A stretch of 64,000 nt of DNA from Variovorax sp. PBS-H4 (GCF_901827205.1 NZ_LR594675.1:3410001-3474000); one strand, 5' to 3'; positions 20,926-29,499 are shown, counted from the stretch's first letter. Notes: generated from the sequence alone by a model not told the origin. Program-made: numbers and translations.

Positions 20926-21483
20926 TCAGATCCAGCCCGTCGCGGTCAGGCCTGGCAGGTTGATGGCCAGGAATTTGGTGAACATCCAGTAGACCGGCGC
21001 CGCGATCAGCACGCCTGTGACGATGTCGATGAGCCACGTGCGCGGCGAATTGACGCCAGCCAGTCCCTTCGAGCGCCGCAGCCCCTGCACCGCAAGCAGG
21101 TAGCACAGCGTGCAGCTCAGGATGAACCCGATCGTGGTGATCAGCGCTGCATTGAGCAACAGGCCTGCAGAGACCCAGGCGAGACCGCTCCAGTAAGCGG
21201 GTCCGTCGTCGGACGCCTCCATGTCGCGAAATCCGCCGGTGCGCGACTCCCAGATGATCCAGGCGCCGCAGAGGGTGAGCGCCCCCGACACCAGCCAGGG
21301 CAGGAAGTTGGGGCCGACGCCGCCATAGCCTGCTTCGGATGAAATGCCGATCGCGCCGTAGGCCAGGGCCAGCCCGACGAGGAGAACGCCGGCGCCGACC
21401 AGGGTTTGCGGCCAGAGCGCTGCGGGCGATAAATCGTGTTCGAGCGGCACATGCCCACTCGAGGTGGGGTCGATGTTGGACAT
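20926..21483 (-). CDS. tctB: Tripartite tricarboxylate transporter, small permease subunit TctB
   Basis: This 185-residue protein has four predicted helices (for example TLVGAGVLLVGLALAYGAIG and TWLIDIVTGVLIAAPVYWMF), the usual size and layout of TctB. The N-terminal 25 residues are polar and start at ATG 21483; the frame is open upstream but without similarity. It partners TctA in the membrane. It is separated from tctC by about 80 bases and from tctA by one base. Confidence 0.9.
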   Translation of the reverse strand: MSNIDPTSSGHVPLEHDLSPAALWPQTLVGAGVLLVGLALAYGAIGISSEAGYGGVGPNFLPWLVSGALTLCGAWIIWESRTGGFRDMEASDDGPAYWSGLAWVSAGLLLNAALITTIGFILSCTLCYLLAVQGLRRSKGLAGVNSPRTWLIDIVTGVLIAAPVYWMFTKFLAINLPGLTATGWI

Positions 21484-21562
21484 TGTTCTGGACCTCGCGT
21501 GTGATCGAAGGAAAGCGGGAGGGCGGCCCGCGCCGCAGCCTCCGCACGCGCGCTGGAGCGCG

Positions 21563-22522
21563 TCAGACCATGCCGGACTTGTGCATGGTCGCGCGCAGGC
21601 TCGCAAACTCCTCGTCCACGAACTTGGCGAAGGTGTCCCCCGACATCAAGGCCGGGGTCCAGTCGTTCTTCTTCATCGCTTCGTTCCATGCGGGGGTCTT
21701 GACTGCGGCAAGCACCAGGTCCGTCAGCGCCTTGCGCTGCTCGGGGGTGATGCCCGGGGCGCCGTAGACGCCGCGCCAATTGCCGATCTCGACGTCGATG
21801 CCCTGCTCCTTGAGGGTGGGCACGGCGATTCCGGGCAACCTCTGCGCCGAGGTAACGGCAATCGCGCGCATCTTGCCGTCGGCGATGTACGGAGCAAACT
21901 CGCTGTAGCCACTGCCGCCCACAGTGACGTTGCCTCCGAGGATGGCAGCGGTGGCCTCGCCGCCGCCGCGGAAGGCCACGTAGTTGATCTTGGACGGATC
22001 GGCGCCGACCTTCTGCGCGATCATGGCCGCGGCAATGTGCTCGGTGGAGCCGCGCGAGCCGCCGCCCCATTTGACGCTGCCGGGGTCTTTCTTGAGCTGC
22101 TCCACCACGTCCTTCATGGTCTTCAGTGGCGAGTTCGCCGGCAGCACGAACACGTTGTACTCGCTGGTAAGCCGCGCCAGCGGCGTGGCCTGCGACAGAT
22201 TCACCGGCGGCTTGCCGGTGATGATGCCGCCCAGCATCACGGCCCCCATCACCATCAGTGCGTTCGGGTCGCCCTTGGAACCGTTGACGAACTGTGCCAG
22301 GCCCAGAGCGCCGGCGGCCCCGCCCTTGTTGTCGTAGGTGACGGTATCGGCCAGCTTGGCGTCCGTCATGGCCTTGCCCAGTGCACGGCCCGTGGTGTCC
22401 CACCCGCCACCCGGGTTCGCCGGGATCATCATCTTGATGTTGGGCGCCGCCCAGGCCGACAGCGGCAGGGCTCCGGTAGCGGCCAGCGCGGCCATGGACT
22501 TCAGGAAGGTATCTCGACGCAT
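21563..22522 (-). CDS. tctC: Tripartite tricarboxylate transporter substrate-binding protein TctC
   Basis: This 319-residue periplasmic binding protein of the Bug/TctC family has a signal peptide (RRDTFLKSMAALAATGALPLSAWA) and the family start NIKMMIPANPGGGWDTTGRALG. Later family segments are LTSEYNVFVLPANSPLKTM and NWRGVYGAPGITPEQ. ATG 22522 follows an AAGGAG ribosome site. It captures the ligand for TctAB. Burkholderiales carry many Bug paralogues, but this copy is in the true transporter operon and next to its sensor system, so it is likely functional with TctAB. Confidence 0.93.
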   Translation of the reverse strand: MRRDTFLKSMAALAATGALPLSAWAAPNIKMMIPANPGGGWDTTGRALGKAMTDAKLADTVTYDNKGGAAGALGLAQFVNGSKGDPNALMVMGAVMLGGIITGKPPVNLSQATPLARLTSEYNVFVLPANSPLKTMKDVVEQLKKDPGSVKWGGGSRGSTEHIAAAMIAQKVGADPSKINYVAFRGGGEATAAILGGNVTVGGSGYSEFAPYIADGKMRAIAVTSAQRLPGIAVPTLKEQGIDVEIGNWRGVYGAPGITPEQRKALTDLVLAAVKTPAWNEAMKKNDWTPALMSGDTFAKFVDEEFASLRATMHKSGMV

Positions 22523-22576
22523 GCATGTCTCCTTGGAGGATCTGAAAAGCGGAACGCCGCTATGATGCGCGCCCCT

Positions 22577-22593
22577 GCTGTCAGTTGGCTGTC
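22577..22593. promoter_or_regulatory. Direct repeat between tctC and tctD, candidate TctD site
   Basis: GCTGTC occurs at 22577-22582 and again at 22588-22593, an 11-base period that puts both copies on one helix face. OmpR-type response regulators such as TctD usually bind such direct repeats. It lies between the divergent tctC and tctD starts. Function is inferred. Confidence 0.35.
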
Positions 22594-22626
22594 CTGCACA
22601 CTGGGGTAAACACCGAAATACCGGCC

Positions 22627-23307
22627 ATGAAGCTGCTGTTAGTCGAAGACGACCCCTCGATGCAAACCACCCTGCAGCGCACGCTGGGCCGCCGGATGAT
22701 CGACGTGCGCGTGTGCGGCGACGGCGCGCAGGCGTTGGCGCAGTGGCGCGCGCTCGAGCCCGACGTCGTCGCGCTCGACCTGAGCCTGCCCAACCTCGAC
22801 GGCCTGCAGGTGCTGGCGCAGGCGCGCGCCCAGGGCCTGCGCACGCCGGTGCTGCTGCTGACCGCACGTGGCACCGTGGGCGATCGGGTGGTCGGCCTCA
22901 ACACCGGCGCCGACGACTATCTGCCCAAGCCGTTCGACCTTGACGAACTCGAGGCACGCATCCGCGCTTTGCATCGCCGCCACCAGAGCGCCGGGTCCGA
23001 CGCCCCGCACAATCCGCAGCAGGTCGGCGGCCTGCGCTACGAGCCCGACAGCGGCGCCATTTATCACCGCGCCGAGGTGCTGGAGCTGACGCCGCGCGAG
23101 CTCGCCCTGCTCAAGGCGCTGATGGTGAAGCCGGGCCATGCAGTGGCCAAGGAGCGCCTCTTCGAGCTGGTCTTCCCCGGCGAGACCGAGGTGCAGTACG
23201 AGGCGGTCGAGGTGGTGGTGTATCGGCTGCGCAAAAAACTCGCCGGTACCGGCGCCGCGTTGATGACCTTGCGCGGCCTGGGCTACCTGCTGCGCGAAGA
23301 ACCGTGA
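22627..23307 (+). CDS. tctD: TctD-like OmpR family response regulator
   Basis: This 226-residue protein begins with a receiver domain: acidic pocket VEDD near residues 6-9, phospho-acceptor aspartate in PDVVALDLSLP near residue 51, and lysine in YLPKPFD near residue 101. A C-terminal winged-helix DNA-binding domain ends in LRKKLAGTGAALMTLRGLGYLL. It starts at ATG 22627 and lies divergent from tctC and directly before the kinase gene (TGATG overlap). It most likely activates tctCBA when its carboxylate is present. Confidence 0.92.
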   Translation: MKLLLVEDDPSMQTTLQRTLGRRMIDVRVCGDGAQALAQWRALEPDVVALDLSLPNLDGLQVLAQARAQGLRTPVLLLTARGTVGDRVVGLNTGADDYLPKPFDLDELEARIRALHRRHQSAGSDAPHNPQQVGGLRYEPDSGAIYHRAEVLELTPRELALLKALMVKPGHAVAKERLFELVFPGETEVQYEAVEVVVYRLRKKLAGTGAALMTLRGLGYLLREEP

Positions 23308-24719
23308 TGCGCGCCGCCTCGCTGCGCGCCCGGCTGCTTATCGGCATCCTGGTGCCAGTCGCGCTCTTCATCGTGATCAACAGCGTGAGCCTCTACCGCC
23401 AGAGCCTCGCGGCCGCGACCACTGCCTACGACCGCACCCTGCTCGCGTCGGCCAAGACCATTGGCGAGCAGCTCGACGTCGAGGGCTACGACGAGCACGC
23501 GTCGCTGCGCGCCATCGTTCCCTACTCTGCGCTGGAAGCTTTCGAAGCCGACAACCAGAGCAAGATCTTCTACCGGGTCTCTACGCTTGGGGGCGAGATG
23601 ATTTCCGGCTTTGCCGACCTTCCATTCTGGACAGGCAAGCTGCCGACCCGACCGCCCTACGCGGCGCTGGTGGACTTCTACGACGAACGCTTTCGCGGAC
23701 AGCCGGTGCGAATGGCGGTGCTCCTCCAGCCGGTGGCCAGCGCTCGCGGGCGGGGGATGGCCGTGGTGCAGGTGGCCGAGACGCTGGAGCTGCGCGAAAC
23801 GCTGGTCCGCAAGCTGCTGGTCGACATGCTCTGGCGGCAGCTGGTACTTCTCGCCGTGATTGCCGGCGTGACCGTTTTCGTGGTGCAGCGCGCGACCCGG
23901 CCGGTGCGCCACCTGGGCGAGCTCATCGAAGCGCGCGCGCCCGACGATTTCTCGCCCATCGATGCGCCCGACACGCCACGCGAGCTGCGTCCGCTGGTCG
24001 ATGCCACCACGCAGGTCATGGGTCGGCTACAGCGCGTGCTCGACCACCAGAAGCGCTTCGTACGCGACACCGCGCATCAGCTGCGCACGCCGCTGGCGGT
24101 GCTCAAGGCCCAGGTGCAGTCGGCGCGCCGCGGCGACGCGCCGACCGGCCAGTCACTGGCCGAGATCAGCGACACCGTGGAGCGCGCCACCACGCTGGCC
24201 AACCAGATGCTGTCGCTGGCCAAAGTCGAGCAGTTGCGCCAGCAGCCGGACTCGCAAGTCCTGGACCTCGGTGAGGCGGTCCGTCAGATCGCGCTCGACC
24301 TCTCCCCGCTGATGGCCGACAAGGCGCTGGACGTGGAGCTTTCGGGCGGCTCCGTACCGGTGCTCGTGCGCGCGCATCGCTGGATGCTGCAGGAGCTGGC
24401 GCGCAACCTGCTGCACAACGCCATCAAGCACAACCCACGCGGCGCTGCCCTGGGGGTCCGCGTGGGAGCCGAGAACGGAAGAGCCGTCTTCGTCGTGAGC
24501 GACCAGGGCGCCGGCATTCCCGACGAATTGCGGCAACGCCTCTTCTCGCCTTTCGCCGCGGGCGACGTTGCCAGCGGTTCGGGGCTGGGCCTGGCCATCT
24601 GCCGCGAAATCGTGCTTGCGCTGGGCGGAAGCATCGCCCTCGACAACCGGGAAATCGGCGGACAGCGTATCGGGCTCGATGCCGTAGTGCAGCTGCCGCT
24701 GGCGCGCGACAATCGCTGA
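23307..24719 (+). CDS. tctE: TctE-like sensor histidine kinase
   Basis: This 470-residue protein has two transmembrane helices (LLIGILVPVALFIVINSVSLY at the start and LVLLAVIAGVTVFVVQRA near residue 185) flanking a periplasmic sensor domain. A HisKA domain has the phospho-accepting histidine in FVRDTAHQLRTPLAVLKAQV. The HATPase domain shows NLLHNAIKHN, DQGAGIPDE and GSGLGLAICREIV. ATG 23307 overlaps the tctD stop; GTG 23304 is the alternative start. It pairs with TctD to sense an external carboxylate. Confidence 0.92.
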   Translation: MRAASLRARLLIGILVPVALFIVINSVSLYRQSLAAATTAYDRTLLASAKTIGEQLDVEGYDEHASLRAIVPYSALEAFEADNQSKIFYRVSTLGGEMISGFADLPFWTGKLPTRPPYAALVDFYDERFRGQPVRMAVLLQPVASARGRGMAVVQVAETLELRETLVRKLLVDMLWRQLVLLAVIAGVTVFVVQRATRPVRHLGELIEARAPDDFSPIDAPDTPRELRPLVDATTQVMGRLQRVLDHQKRFVRDTAHQLRTPLAVLKAQVQSARRGDAPTGQSLAEISDTVERATTLANQMLSLAKVEQLRQQPDSQVLDLGEAVRQIALDLSPLMADKALDVELSGGSVPVLVRAHRWMLQELARNLLHNAIKHNPRGAALGVRVGAENGRAVFVVSDQGAGIPDELRQRLFSPFAAGDVASGSGLGLAICREIVLALGGSIALDNREIGGQRIGLDAVVQLPLARDNR

Positions 24720-24739
24720 AATTCCACTCAGACGGAGAC

Positions 24740-25168
24740 ATGGACCGCCTGCGCATCGACAAATGGCTCTGGGCCGCACGCTTCTTCAAGACGCGTACCC
24801 TTGCCGCCGACGAAATCGGCAAGAACCGCGTGCAGATCAACGGAGAGGTCGCGAAGGCCTCGCGCGAGGTGAAGGCAGGCGACCTGGTCGCGCTGCGGGT
24901 CGGCGGTGGGCTGGACCGCATCGTGCGGGTGCGGGGCCTGAGCGGGCAGCGCGGACCGGCGCCGGTGGCACAGCAGCTCTATGAAGAGACGCCCGAGAGC
25001 CTGGCCGCACAGGCAGCCGCGCGCGAGCAGCGGCGCATCGGCAGCGAGCCGGCACTCAGCATCGTGCAGGGGCGGCCGACCAAGCGCGATCGGCGCGATC
25101 TCGACCAGGCTCGGCACGTCGATTGGGACACCCGCTGGAGTGCGTCGCTGGACACGGACGAAGACTGA
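24740..25168 (+). CDS. hslR: S4-domain RNA-binding protein, Hsp15 family
   Basis: This 142-residue protein opens with the S4 RNA-binding module (RLRIDKWLWAARFFKTRTLA, then VQINGEVAKASREVKAGD). A basic C-terminal tail follows. This is the layout of HslR/Hsp15, which binds 50S subunits carrying stalled peptidyl-tRNA and helps recycle them. The start follows a GGAGA ribosome site. It is 20 bases after tctE but probably functionally unrelated. Confidence 0.88.
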   Translation: MDRLRIDKWLWAARFFKTRTLAADEIGKNRVQINGEVAKASREVKAGDLVALRVGGGLDRIVRVRGLSGQRGPAPVAQQLYEETPESLAAQAAAREQRRIGSEPALSIVQGRPTKRDRRDLDQARHVDWDTRWSASLDTDED

Positions 25169-25214
25169 ACATCGCGTACCCTCGGGCCATTGCCAACAAC
25201 GAGGGCGCACGGCG

Positions 25215-26027
25215 ATGGCCAGTTTCAAGAAGTACCGCGTCACCACAAGCGAAAAGTTCAAACTCGCGAGCATCGACCCCGCCGACACCCCTTTTTTAAA
25301 GGGCGACGAGGAAGGCCAGCGGGAACGGCTCGAACAGCTGGCCGGCGAACTCGACGAGCTGCAGAACCTGCTTCATGCCGAGGGCCGCCGCAAGCTGCTG
25401 CTGGTGCTCCAGGGCATGGACACCAGCGGCAAGGACGGCACCATTCGCTGGGTGTTTTCCCGCACCTCCCCGCTGGGCGTGCGCGTGACCGCCTACAAGG
25501 CTCCGAGCGAGGACGAGCGTGCCCGCGACTACCTATGGCGTTGCCATGCCAACGTGCCGCGCGCCGGCGAGATCATGGTGTGGAACCGCAGCCACTACGA
25601 AGACGTGCTGGTGCCCTGGGTCGAAGGCTGGATCGACAAGCAGGAGCTGAGCCGCCGCTACGCGCAGATTCGGGACTTCGAGCGCCTGCTCGTCGAGACG
25701 GGCACGGTGGTCGTCAAGTGCATGCTGCACATCAGCAAGGCGACGCAGCGCGAGCGCCTGCAGGAACGGATCGACGACCCGGGGAAACGCTGGAAGTTCC
25801 GGCTCGACGACCTGGAAGTGCGCAACAAGTGGGACGCCTACCAGCGCGCCTACGAGCAGGCGCTGCGCGGCACCTCCAGCAGCTACGCGCCCTGGAATGT
25901 GATTCCAGCCGACAGCAAGCTTCATCGAAACTTGATGATTGCCGAACTGCTGGTCAAGACCCTGCGCAACATGGAGCTTGCCCTGCCGCCCGCCGACCCT
26001 TCCCTGGACGGGCTTCATGTCAAGTAG
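25215..26027 (+). CDS. Polyphosphate kinase 2 (PPK2) family protein, class III-like
   Basis: This 270-residue PPK2 enzyme transfers phosphate between polyphosphate and nucleotides. Walker A is GMDTSGKDGTIRW near residues 67-79, and the Walker B/lid region is VWNRSHYEDVLVPWV. The NRSHYEDVLV form resembles class III PPK2 enzymes, which can phosphorylate AMP and ADP, rather than the FDRSWYNRA form of class I. The ATG at 25215 gives the normal length, about 46 bases after hslR. The assignment to class III is by motif only. Confidence 0.88.
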   Translation: MASFKKYRVTTSEKFKLASIDPADTPFLKGDEEGQRERLEQLAGELDELQNLLHAEGRRKLLLVLQGMDTSGKDGTIRWVFSRTSPLGVRVTAYKAPSEDERARDYLWRCHANVPRAGEIMVWNRSHYEDVLVPWVEGWIDKQELSRRYAQIRDFERLLVETGTVVVKCMLHISKATQRERLQERIDDPGKRWKFRLDDLEVRNKWDAYQRAYEQALRGTSSSYAPWNVIPADSKLHRNLMIAELLVKTLRNMELALPPADPSLDGLHVK

Positions 26028-26146
26028 GACGGCGCCGCGTTTTCGCCTCCGGTTCTCCTCCGAAAGGCGTATTGAGGTGCCAGGAGGCCAGTGAGACACT
26101 GCCCTGGCTGCTCGCCCGAGCTGTTGCCTACGCGAAGGACCAAACA

Positions 26147-26323
26147 ATGGACGTGTTGACCTATTCAGACCTGATGACCGGGCTTCTTTCGGTGCTCGGC
26201 AGCGGCATCCTTTTCCTGTCGGTCGCCAACTGGACTCCGAAGCCGCTTCGAGAGGAGATCGCTCGAAGAGTCGAGCACTCGATTACGCTGCTCGACACCT
26301 TCGAGGAACCACGCAACCGCTGA
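26147..26323 (+). CDS. Small predicted membrane protein (58 residues)
   Basis: ATG 26147 is preceded by an AAGGA ribosome site. The 58-residue product has one transmembrane segment (LMTGLLSVLGSGILFLSVANW) and a charged C-terminal tail ending EEPRNR. I do not recognise a family. It lies 119 bases after the PPK2 gene on the same strand and is convergent with the IclR-type regulator. A real small gene is likely because start, ribosome site and membrane segment agree, but homologues were not checked. Confidence 0.5.
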   Translation: MDVLTYSDLMTGLLSVLGSGILFLSVANWTPKPLREEIARRVEHSITLLDTFEEPRNR

Positions 26324-26343
26324 GCTGGCCTCGCGGGCTCTGC

Positions 26344-27174
26344 TCAGACCGCAGCCAGTTCCCGGTTGATGTCCCGCGCCGTCTTCAACAATTGCGGCAC
26401 AAGGCGGCGCAGCACCTCCGCCATCGACCAGCGCGGCGAAGGCACTGCGATGTTGACCGCACCGAGCGGCTCCCCGGCGCGATTGATCAGCGCCGCCGCG
26501 ATCGAGACTTCTCCGACGAAGACCTCCTGGTCGTTCAACGCATAGCCCAGCTCGCGCGCCTTTGCCAACGCCTCGCTCAAGCCCCGCAGGTCGGTGACGG
26601 TGCGCTTTGTCATCGGCTTTCGCTTGAGGGCCGCCAGCATCGCCATCGCCTCGGTTTCATCGAGCTTCGAAAGGATCGCGCGGCCGGCCGCGCTGCAGTA
26701 AACCGGCAACCGCGAGCCCACGTGCAGGTCGACGCTTACCGCGTGCAAACTGGGAAAGCGTGCAACGTAAACGATCTCCGGTCCCTCCAATTCAGCCAGG
26801 TTGACCGTTTCTCCGATCTTGCGATTCAGCGCCTCCAGGTGCGGGCTCGCCTTCTCGCGCAGCCGGTGGGTCGCCAACAGCGTGTGGCCAAACCGCAGCA
26901 TGCGGCCCGACAGCGTAAAAGCCCGCGTGACCGGATGCTGGCGGAGGTAACCCAGCGCGTGGAGCGTGTGCGTGACCCGCTGCACCGCGCTGCGGTCCAG
27001 CACCGCCAGAACGGCCAGCTCGGTCAGGGCAACCGGGCGCCCTGCAGCGCTGAGCGCCTCCAATACCTGGAAGCACTTGGCGACGGAAACCATGAACAGC
27101 GGGCTGTCGCGCGCCGAGTCTGTCTGGCGTGTTTTGCGCGCGAGGGCCGCTGCGGCGGGTCTGGCACGGGGCAT
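26344..27174 (-). CDS. IclR family transcriptional regulator
   Basis: This 276-residue protein has an N-terminal winged helix (SVAKCFQVLEALSAAGRPVAL, then DRSAVQRVTHTLHALGYLR) followed by the IclR effector-binding domain (GSRLPVYCSAAGRAILS, GYALNDQEVFVGEVSIAA, LGAVNIAVPSPRWS). ATG 27174 has an AAGG ribosome site. ATG 27201 is possible but lacks one and would lie directly against a palindromic operator. It is divergent from the DadA-like oxidoreductase, which it probably controls in response to that enzyme's substrate or product. Confidence 0.88.
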   Translation of the reverse strand: MPRARPAAAALARKTRQTDSARDSPLFMVSVAKCFQVLEALSAAGRPVALTELAVLAVLDRSAVQRVTHTLHALGYLRQHPVTRAFTLSGRMLRFGHTLLATHRLREKASPHLEALNRKIGETVNLAELEGPEIVYVARFPSLHAVSVDLHVGSRLPVYCSAAGRAILSKLDETEAMAMLAALKRKPMTKRTVTDLRGLSEALAKARELGYALNDQEVFVGEVSIAAALINRAGEPLGAVNIAVPSPRWSMAEVLRRLVPQLLKTARDINRELAAV

Positions 27175-27201
27175 GGCGGCCTTGAAGAGCTGGAGCACCA
27201 T

Positions 27202-27216
27202 TATTGCATTGCAATA
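27202..27216. promoter_or_regulatory. 15-base palindrome in the iclR/dadA intergenic region
   Basis: The bases read TATTGCA-T-TGCAATA, a perfect inverted repeat. A second, looser repeat CAATA-TGGCG-TATTG overlaps it at 27212-27226. The location, 28 bases upstream of the chosen IclR start and between divergent genes, and the length fit an IclR-family operator. The surroundings are AT-rich compared with neighbouring genes. Binding is inferred. Confidence 0.45.
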
Positions 27217-27425
27217 TGGCGTATTGATAAACGATACAAGACGTCATAGAGTCAAGTCCTTGTCGCTCACCGTCCACCTTGCGTCCGACAGGCCCATGAT
27301 GCCGCGCCTCACTCTTCCAATCGCCCTGTTCTCGACGCCAGACCTCCCAGGCCCTGCGCGTGCGCAGCAAGCCGCTCATCCGTCGCAGCCCACCGGCCGG
27401 GACAAACGCCGGCTCGCCGGTCGCC

Positions 27426-28697
27426 ATGCCGCCGGCTGACTTGCGGGTAGCCGTCGTTGGTGCCGGCGTGGTCGGCAGCTGCATCGCGCTGGCGCTGCGC
27501 AAGCGCGGCGCGGCCGTCACGCTGATCGACCGCGACGAGCCCGGTCGCGGCTGCAGCTACGGCAACTCTGGGGCCATCAGTCCGGCATCGGTAGCGCCAT
27601 TGGCCATGCCGGGCATCCTGTCTTCGGTGCCGAAGATGCTGCTCGACGAAGAGAGCCCGCTGCACCTGCCCCTCTCGTACCTGCCGAAGGCGGTGCCTTG
27701 GCTGATGCGCTTCATCGCGTCAGCCCAGCCGTCGCGAGTTGCGCTCTCGGCCGCCAAGCTGGCGGCGCTGCATACGGGCGCCATCGACCGCCACGAAGCG
27801 CTTACGCGTGAACTCGGGGTGCCCGAACTCTTCGTGCGCCAAGGCCACTTGCATCTTTACCCGGACGCGCGCGCCTTGGCCAAGGACGCCGACGGTTGGC
27901 GCATGCGCCTTCACTACGGCTATGCGTTCACCCAGCTGGACCGTGACGGCATCCTGGCACTGGAGCCACGCGTGGCCGAACGCTACCGGGTCGGGATGTT
28001 CATGGCCGACCACGCAACCATCGTCAATCCCTACCGGTACGTGCAGGCGATGGTGCGCGGCTTTGCCGTGCGCGGTGGCCGGGTGCGGCGTGAGGAGGTG
28101 CGGGCGATGACGCCGCTGGAGGGCGGGCGCTGGCGCCTGGCCACGGCCGGCACAGCCGATGGCGCGGAAGACTGCTTCGACCACGTGGTGGTGGCGGCCG
28201 GGGCATGGTCGCGCCGGTTGTTGGACCCGCTGGGCGTGCACCTGGCGCTCGAGAGCCAGCGCGGCTATCACGTGCAGTTCCAGGGCGGGCGCAGCACGGT
28301 CTCGCGCACCGTGGTGCTGGCCGATCGCAAGATCTTCCTGACGCCGATGGAAGAGGGTTTGCGTGTGGGCGGTACCGTGGAATTCGGAGGCCTGGAGCGA
28401 CCGCCGGACCCGCGCCGCGCCGCGATCCTCGAGCGCATCGCGCGCGAGACCTTTGAGGACCTCGACGGGGTACAGGCCACCCAGTGGATGGGCCACCGGC
28501 CCTGCATGCCCGACTCTGTGCCGGTCATCGGCCCGGCAGCCGGCCGGCGCGGCCTTTGGCTGGCGGTCGGCCACGGCCACCTCGGCCTGACGGACTCCAT
28601 CAGCACCGCTCGATCCATCGCCAGCAGCATGCTCGGCGCGCGGTCCATCGCCGCTGAATTCGAAAATGGGCGATGTGCTCAATCCAGGCCGAAGTGA
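27426..28697 (+). CDS. DadA-like FAD-dependent D-amino-acid dehydrogenase family protein
   Basis: This 423-residue flavoprotein of the DAO/DadA family has the FAD-binding motif VAVVGAGVVGSCIALALRKRG near the N-terminus, CSYGNSGAISP typical of DadA relatives, a VVAAGAWS segment, and a C-terminal GLWLAVGHGHLGLTDSISTA. It would oxidise an amino or imino acid and pass electrons to the respiratory chain. The start at ATG 27426 puts the Rossmann motif at the normal place; a GTG at 27360 would add 22 residues without similarity. Alternative substrates such as hydroxyproline cannot be excluded. Confidence 0.85.
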   Translation: MPPADLRVAVVGAGVVGSCIALALRKRGAAVTLIDRDEPGRGCSYGNSGAISPASVAPLAMPGILSSVPKMLLDEESPLHLPLSYLPKAVPWLMRFIASAQPSRVALSAAKLAALHTGAIDRHEALTRELGVPELFVRQGHLHLYPDARALAKDADGWRMRLHYGYAFTQLDRDGILALEPRVAERYRVGMFMADHATIVNPYRYVQAMVRGFAVRGGRVRREEVRAMTPLEGGRWRLATAGTADGAEDCFDHVVVAAGAWSRRLLDPLGVHLALESQRGYHVQFQGGRSTVSRTVVLADRKIFLTPMEEGLRVGGTVEFGGLERPPDPRRAAILERIARETFEDLDGVQATQWMGHRPCMPDSVPVIGPAAGRRGLWLAVGHGHLGLTDSISTARSIASSMLGARSIAAEFENGRCAQSRPK

Positions 28698-28862
28698 AAA
28701 GTATCAATAGCGATCGCCGCGTCATTTCGTGTTCGGGACGCGCCTTCCGCAAGCGTCGAGGATTTAACAGCACGGGTGCATTTCTATCGCGGTGCAGGCC
28801 TGCATTCGCCTGCCAGCGCAGACACTTCATTGCTTACAACATTGACGCCTGGAGGAGTTGCC

Positions 28863-29318
28863 ATGGAATCACCGGACCTTGAGACAGTCGAGAAGGCGCG
28901 CGCGCTCATCCAGGAAGTCATTGCCGGGCGCAGCCACCTGGCTGCCGCCGTGCCCTACTTCGCCCCGACCGACATCGGTTGCCTGCCGCCCGCGCTGCAG
29001 GAGGCCGAATCGCGCATCGAGGAGGAAAACGACTTCGGAAATCGCGTGCGCGCGGCCATCCAGATGAGCCTGGCCGCGGCGGCCGCATCGTTGCGCGTCA
29101 GCGAATCGCTGATGCAGGACTTTGCCCAGCTGGGATCCCATGAGCGCCAGAAGGAGCTGGCTCGCTGCGCATGCGAAGCCGAGGCCTCCAGGGACATCAC
29201 CGGCCATATCGCGGCAATCCTCTCGGGCAAGGAAGCGCCGAAACTGGATGCCCTGATGGAAATCAAGCGGCTCAAATCGGCCATCTACGAGCGATTCGGT
29301 CGCTGGCCAGGCCGCTGA
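28863..29318 (+). CDS. Hypothetical helical protein (151 residues)
   Basis: ATG 28863 follows a strong GGAGGAG ribosome site. The 151-residue product is predicted mostly helical, acidic in the middle (EAESRIEEENDFGNR), with no signal peptide or membrane segment. Cysteines are few (CLPP, then CACEAEAS). I do not recognise a family. It is flanked by about 165 bases of featureless sequence upstream and a terminator-bearing stretch downstream. Codon use looks like that of its neighbours, so it is probably a genuine native gene. Confidence 0.65.
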   Translation: MESPDLETVEKARALIQEVIAGRSHLAAAVPYFAPTDIGCLPPALQEAESRIEEENDFGNRVRAAIQMSLAAAAASLRVSESLMQDFAQLGSHERQKELARCACEAEASRDITGHIAAILSGKEAPKLDALMEIKRLKSAIYERFGRWPGR

Positions 29319-29381
29319 GCCGTCTTCGGCACGCAGCGCGACGCCTGATCCTGCGAGCGCGTGCCCTGCGCCCCTGCGGCG

Positions 29382-29387
29382 TACACT
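29382..29387 (+). promoter_or_regulatory. Possible -10 box of a short transcript before the protease gene
   Basis: TACACT in the context GCGTACACTGCG resembles the -10 boxes seen upstream of glyA and the TPR gene in this window. No good -35 is visible. A start near 29394 would yield an RNA of about 90 bases ending at the intrinsic terminator at 29457-29485. Confidence 0.25.
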
Positions 29388-29456
29388 GCGCCGTAACGGC
29401 ATGGCGCCAGGGAGGTCCCGTCCTCTGGCCGGGTCCGCGGCAAATCCAGTCTCGAG

Positions 29457-29485
29457 AACGCGGCTTGACCGCGTTTTCTTTTTTT
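29457..29485 (+). terminator. Intrinsic terminator just upstream of the protease start codon
   Basis: AACGCGG-CTTGA-CCGCGTT is followed directly by TTCTTTTTTT. This is a classical rho-independent terminator, ending 14 bases before the ATG of the trypsin-like protease. It could end a small RNA or act as an attenuator in the protease leader. Confidence 0.75.
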
Positions 29486-29499
29486 GAAAGGCGCACGCG

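Noticed and set aside
29394..29485. 6S RNA, SRP RNA or tmRNA as identity of the short transcript
   Set aside because: None of the conserved elements of these RNAs is present; kept only as an unnamed leader or small RNA candidate.
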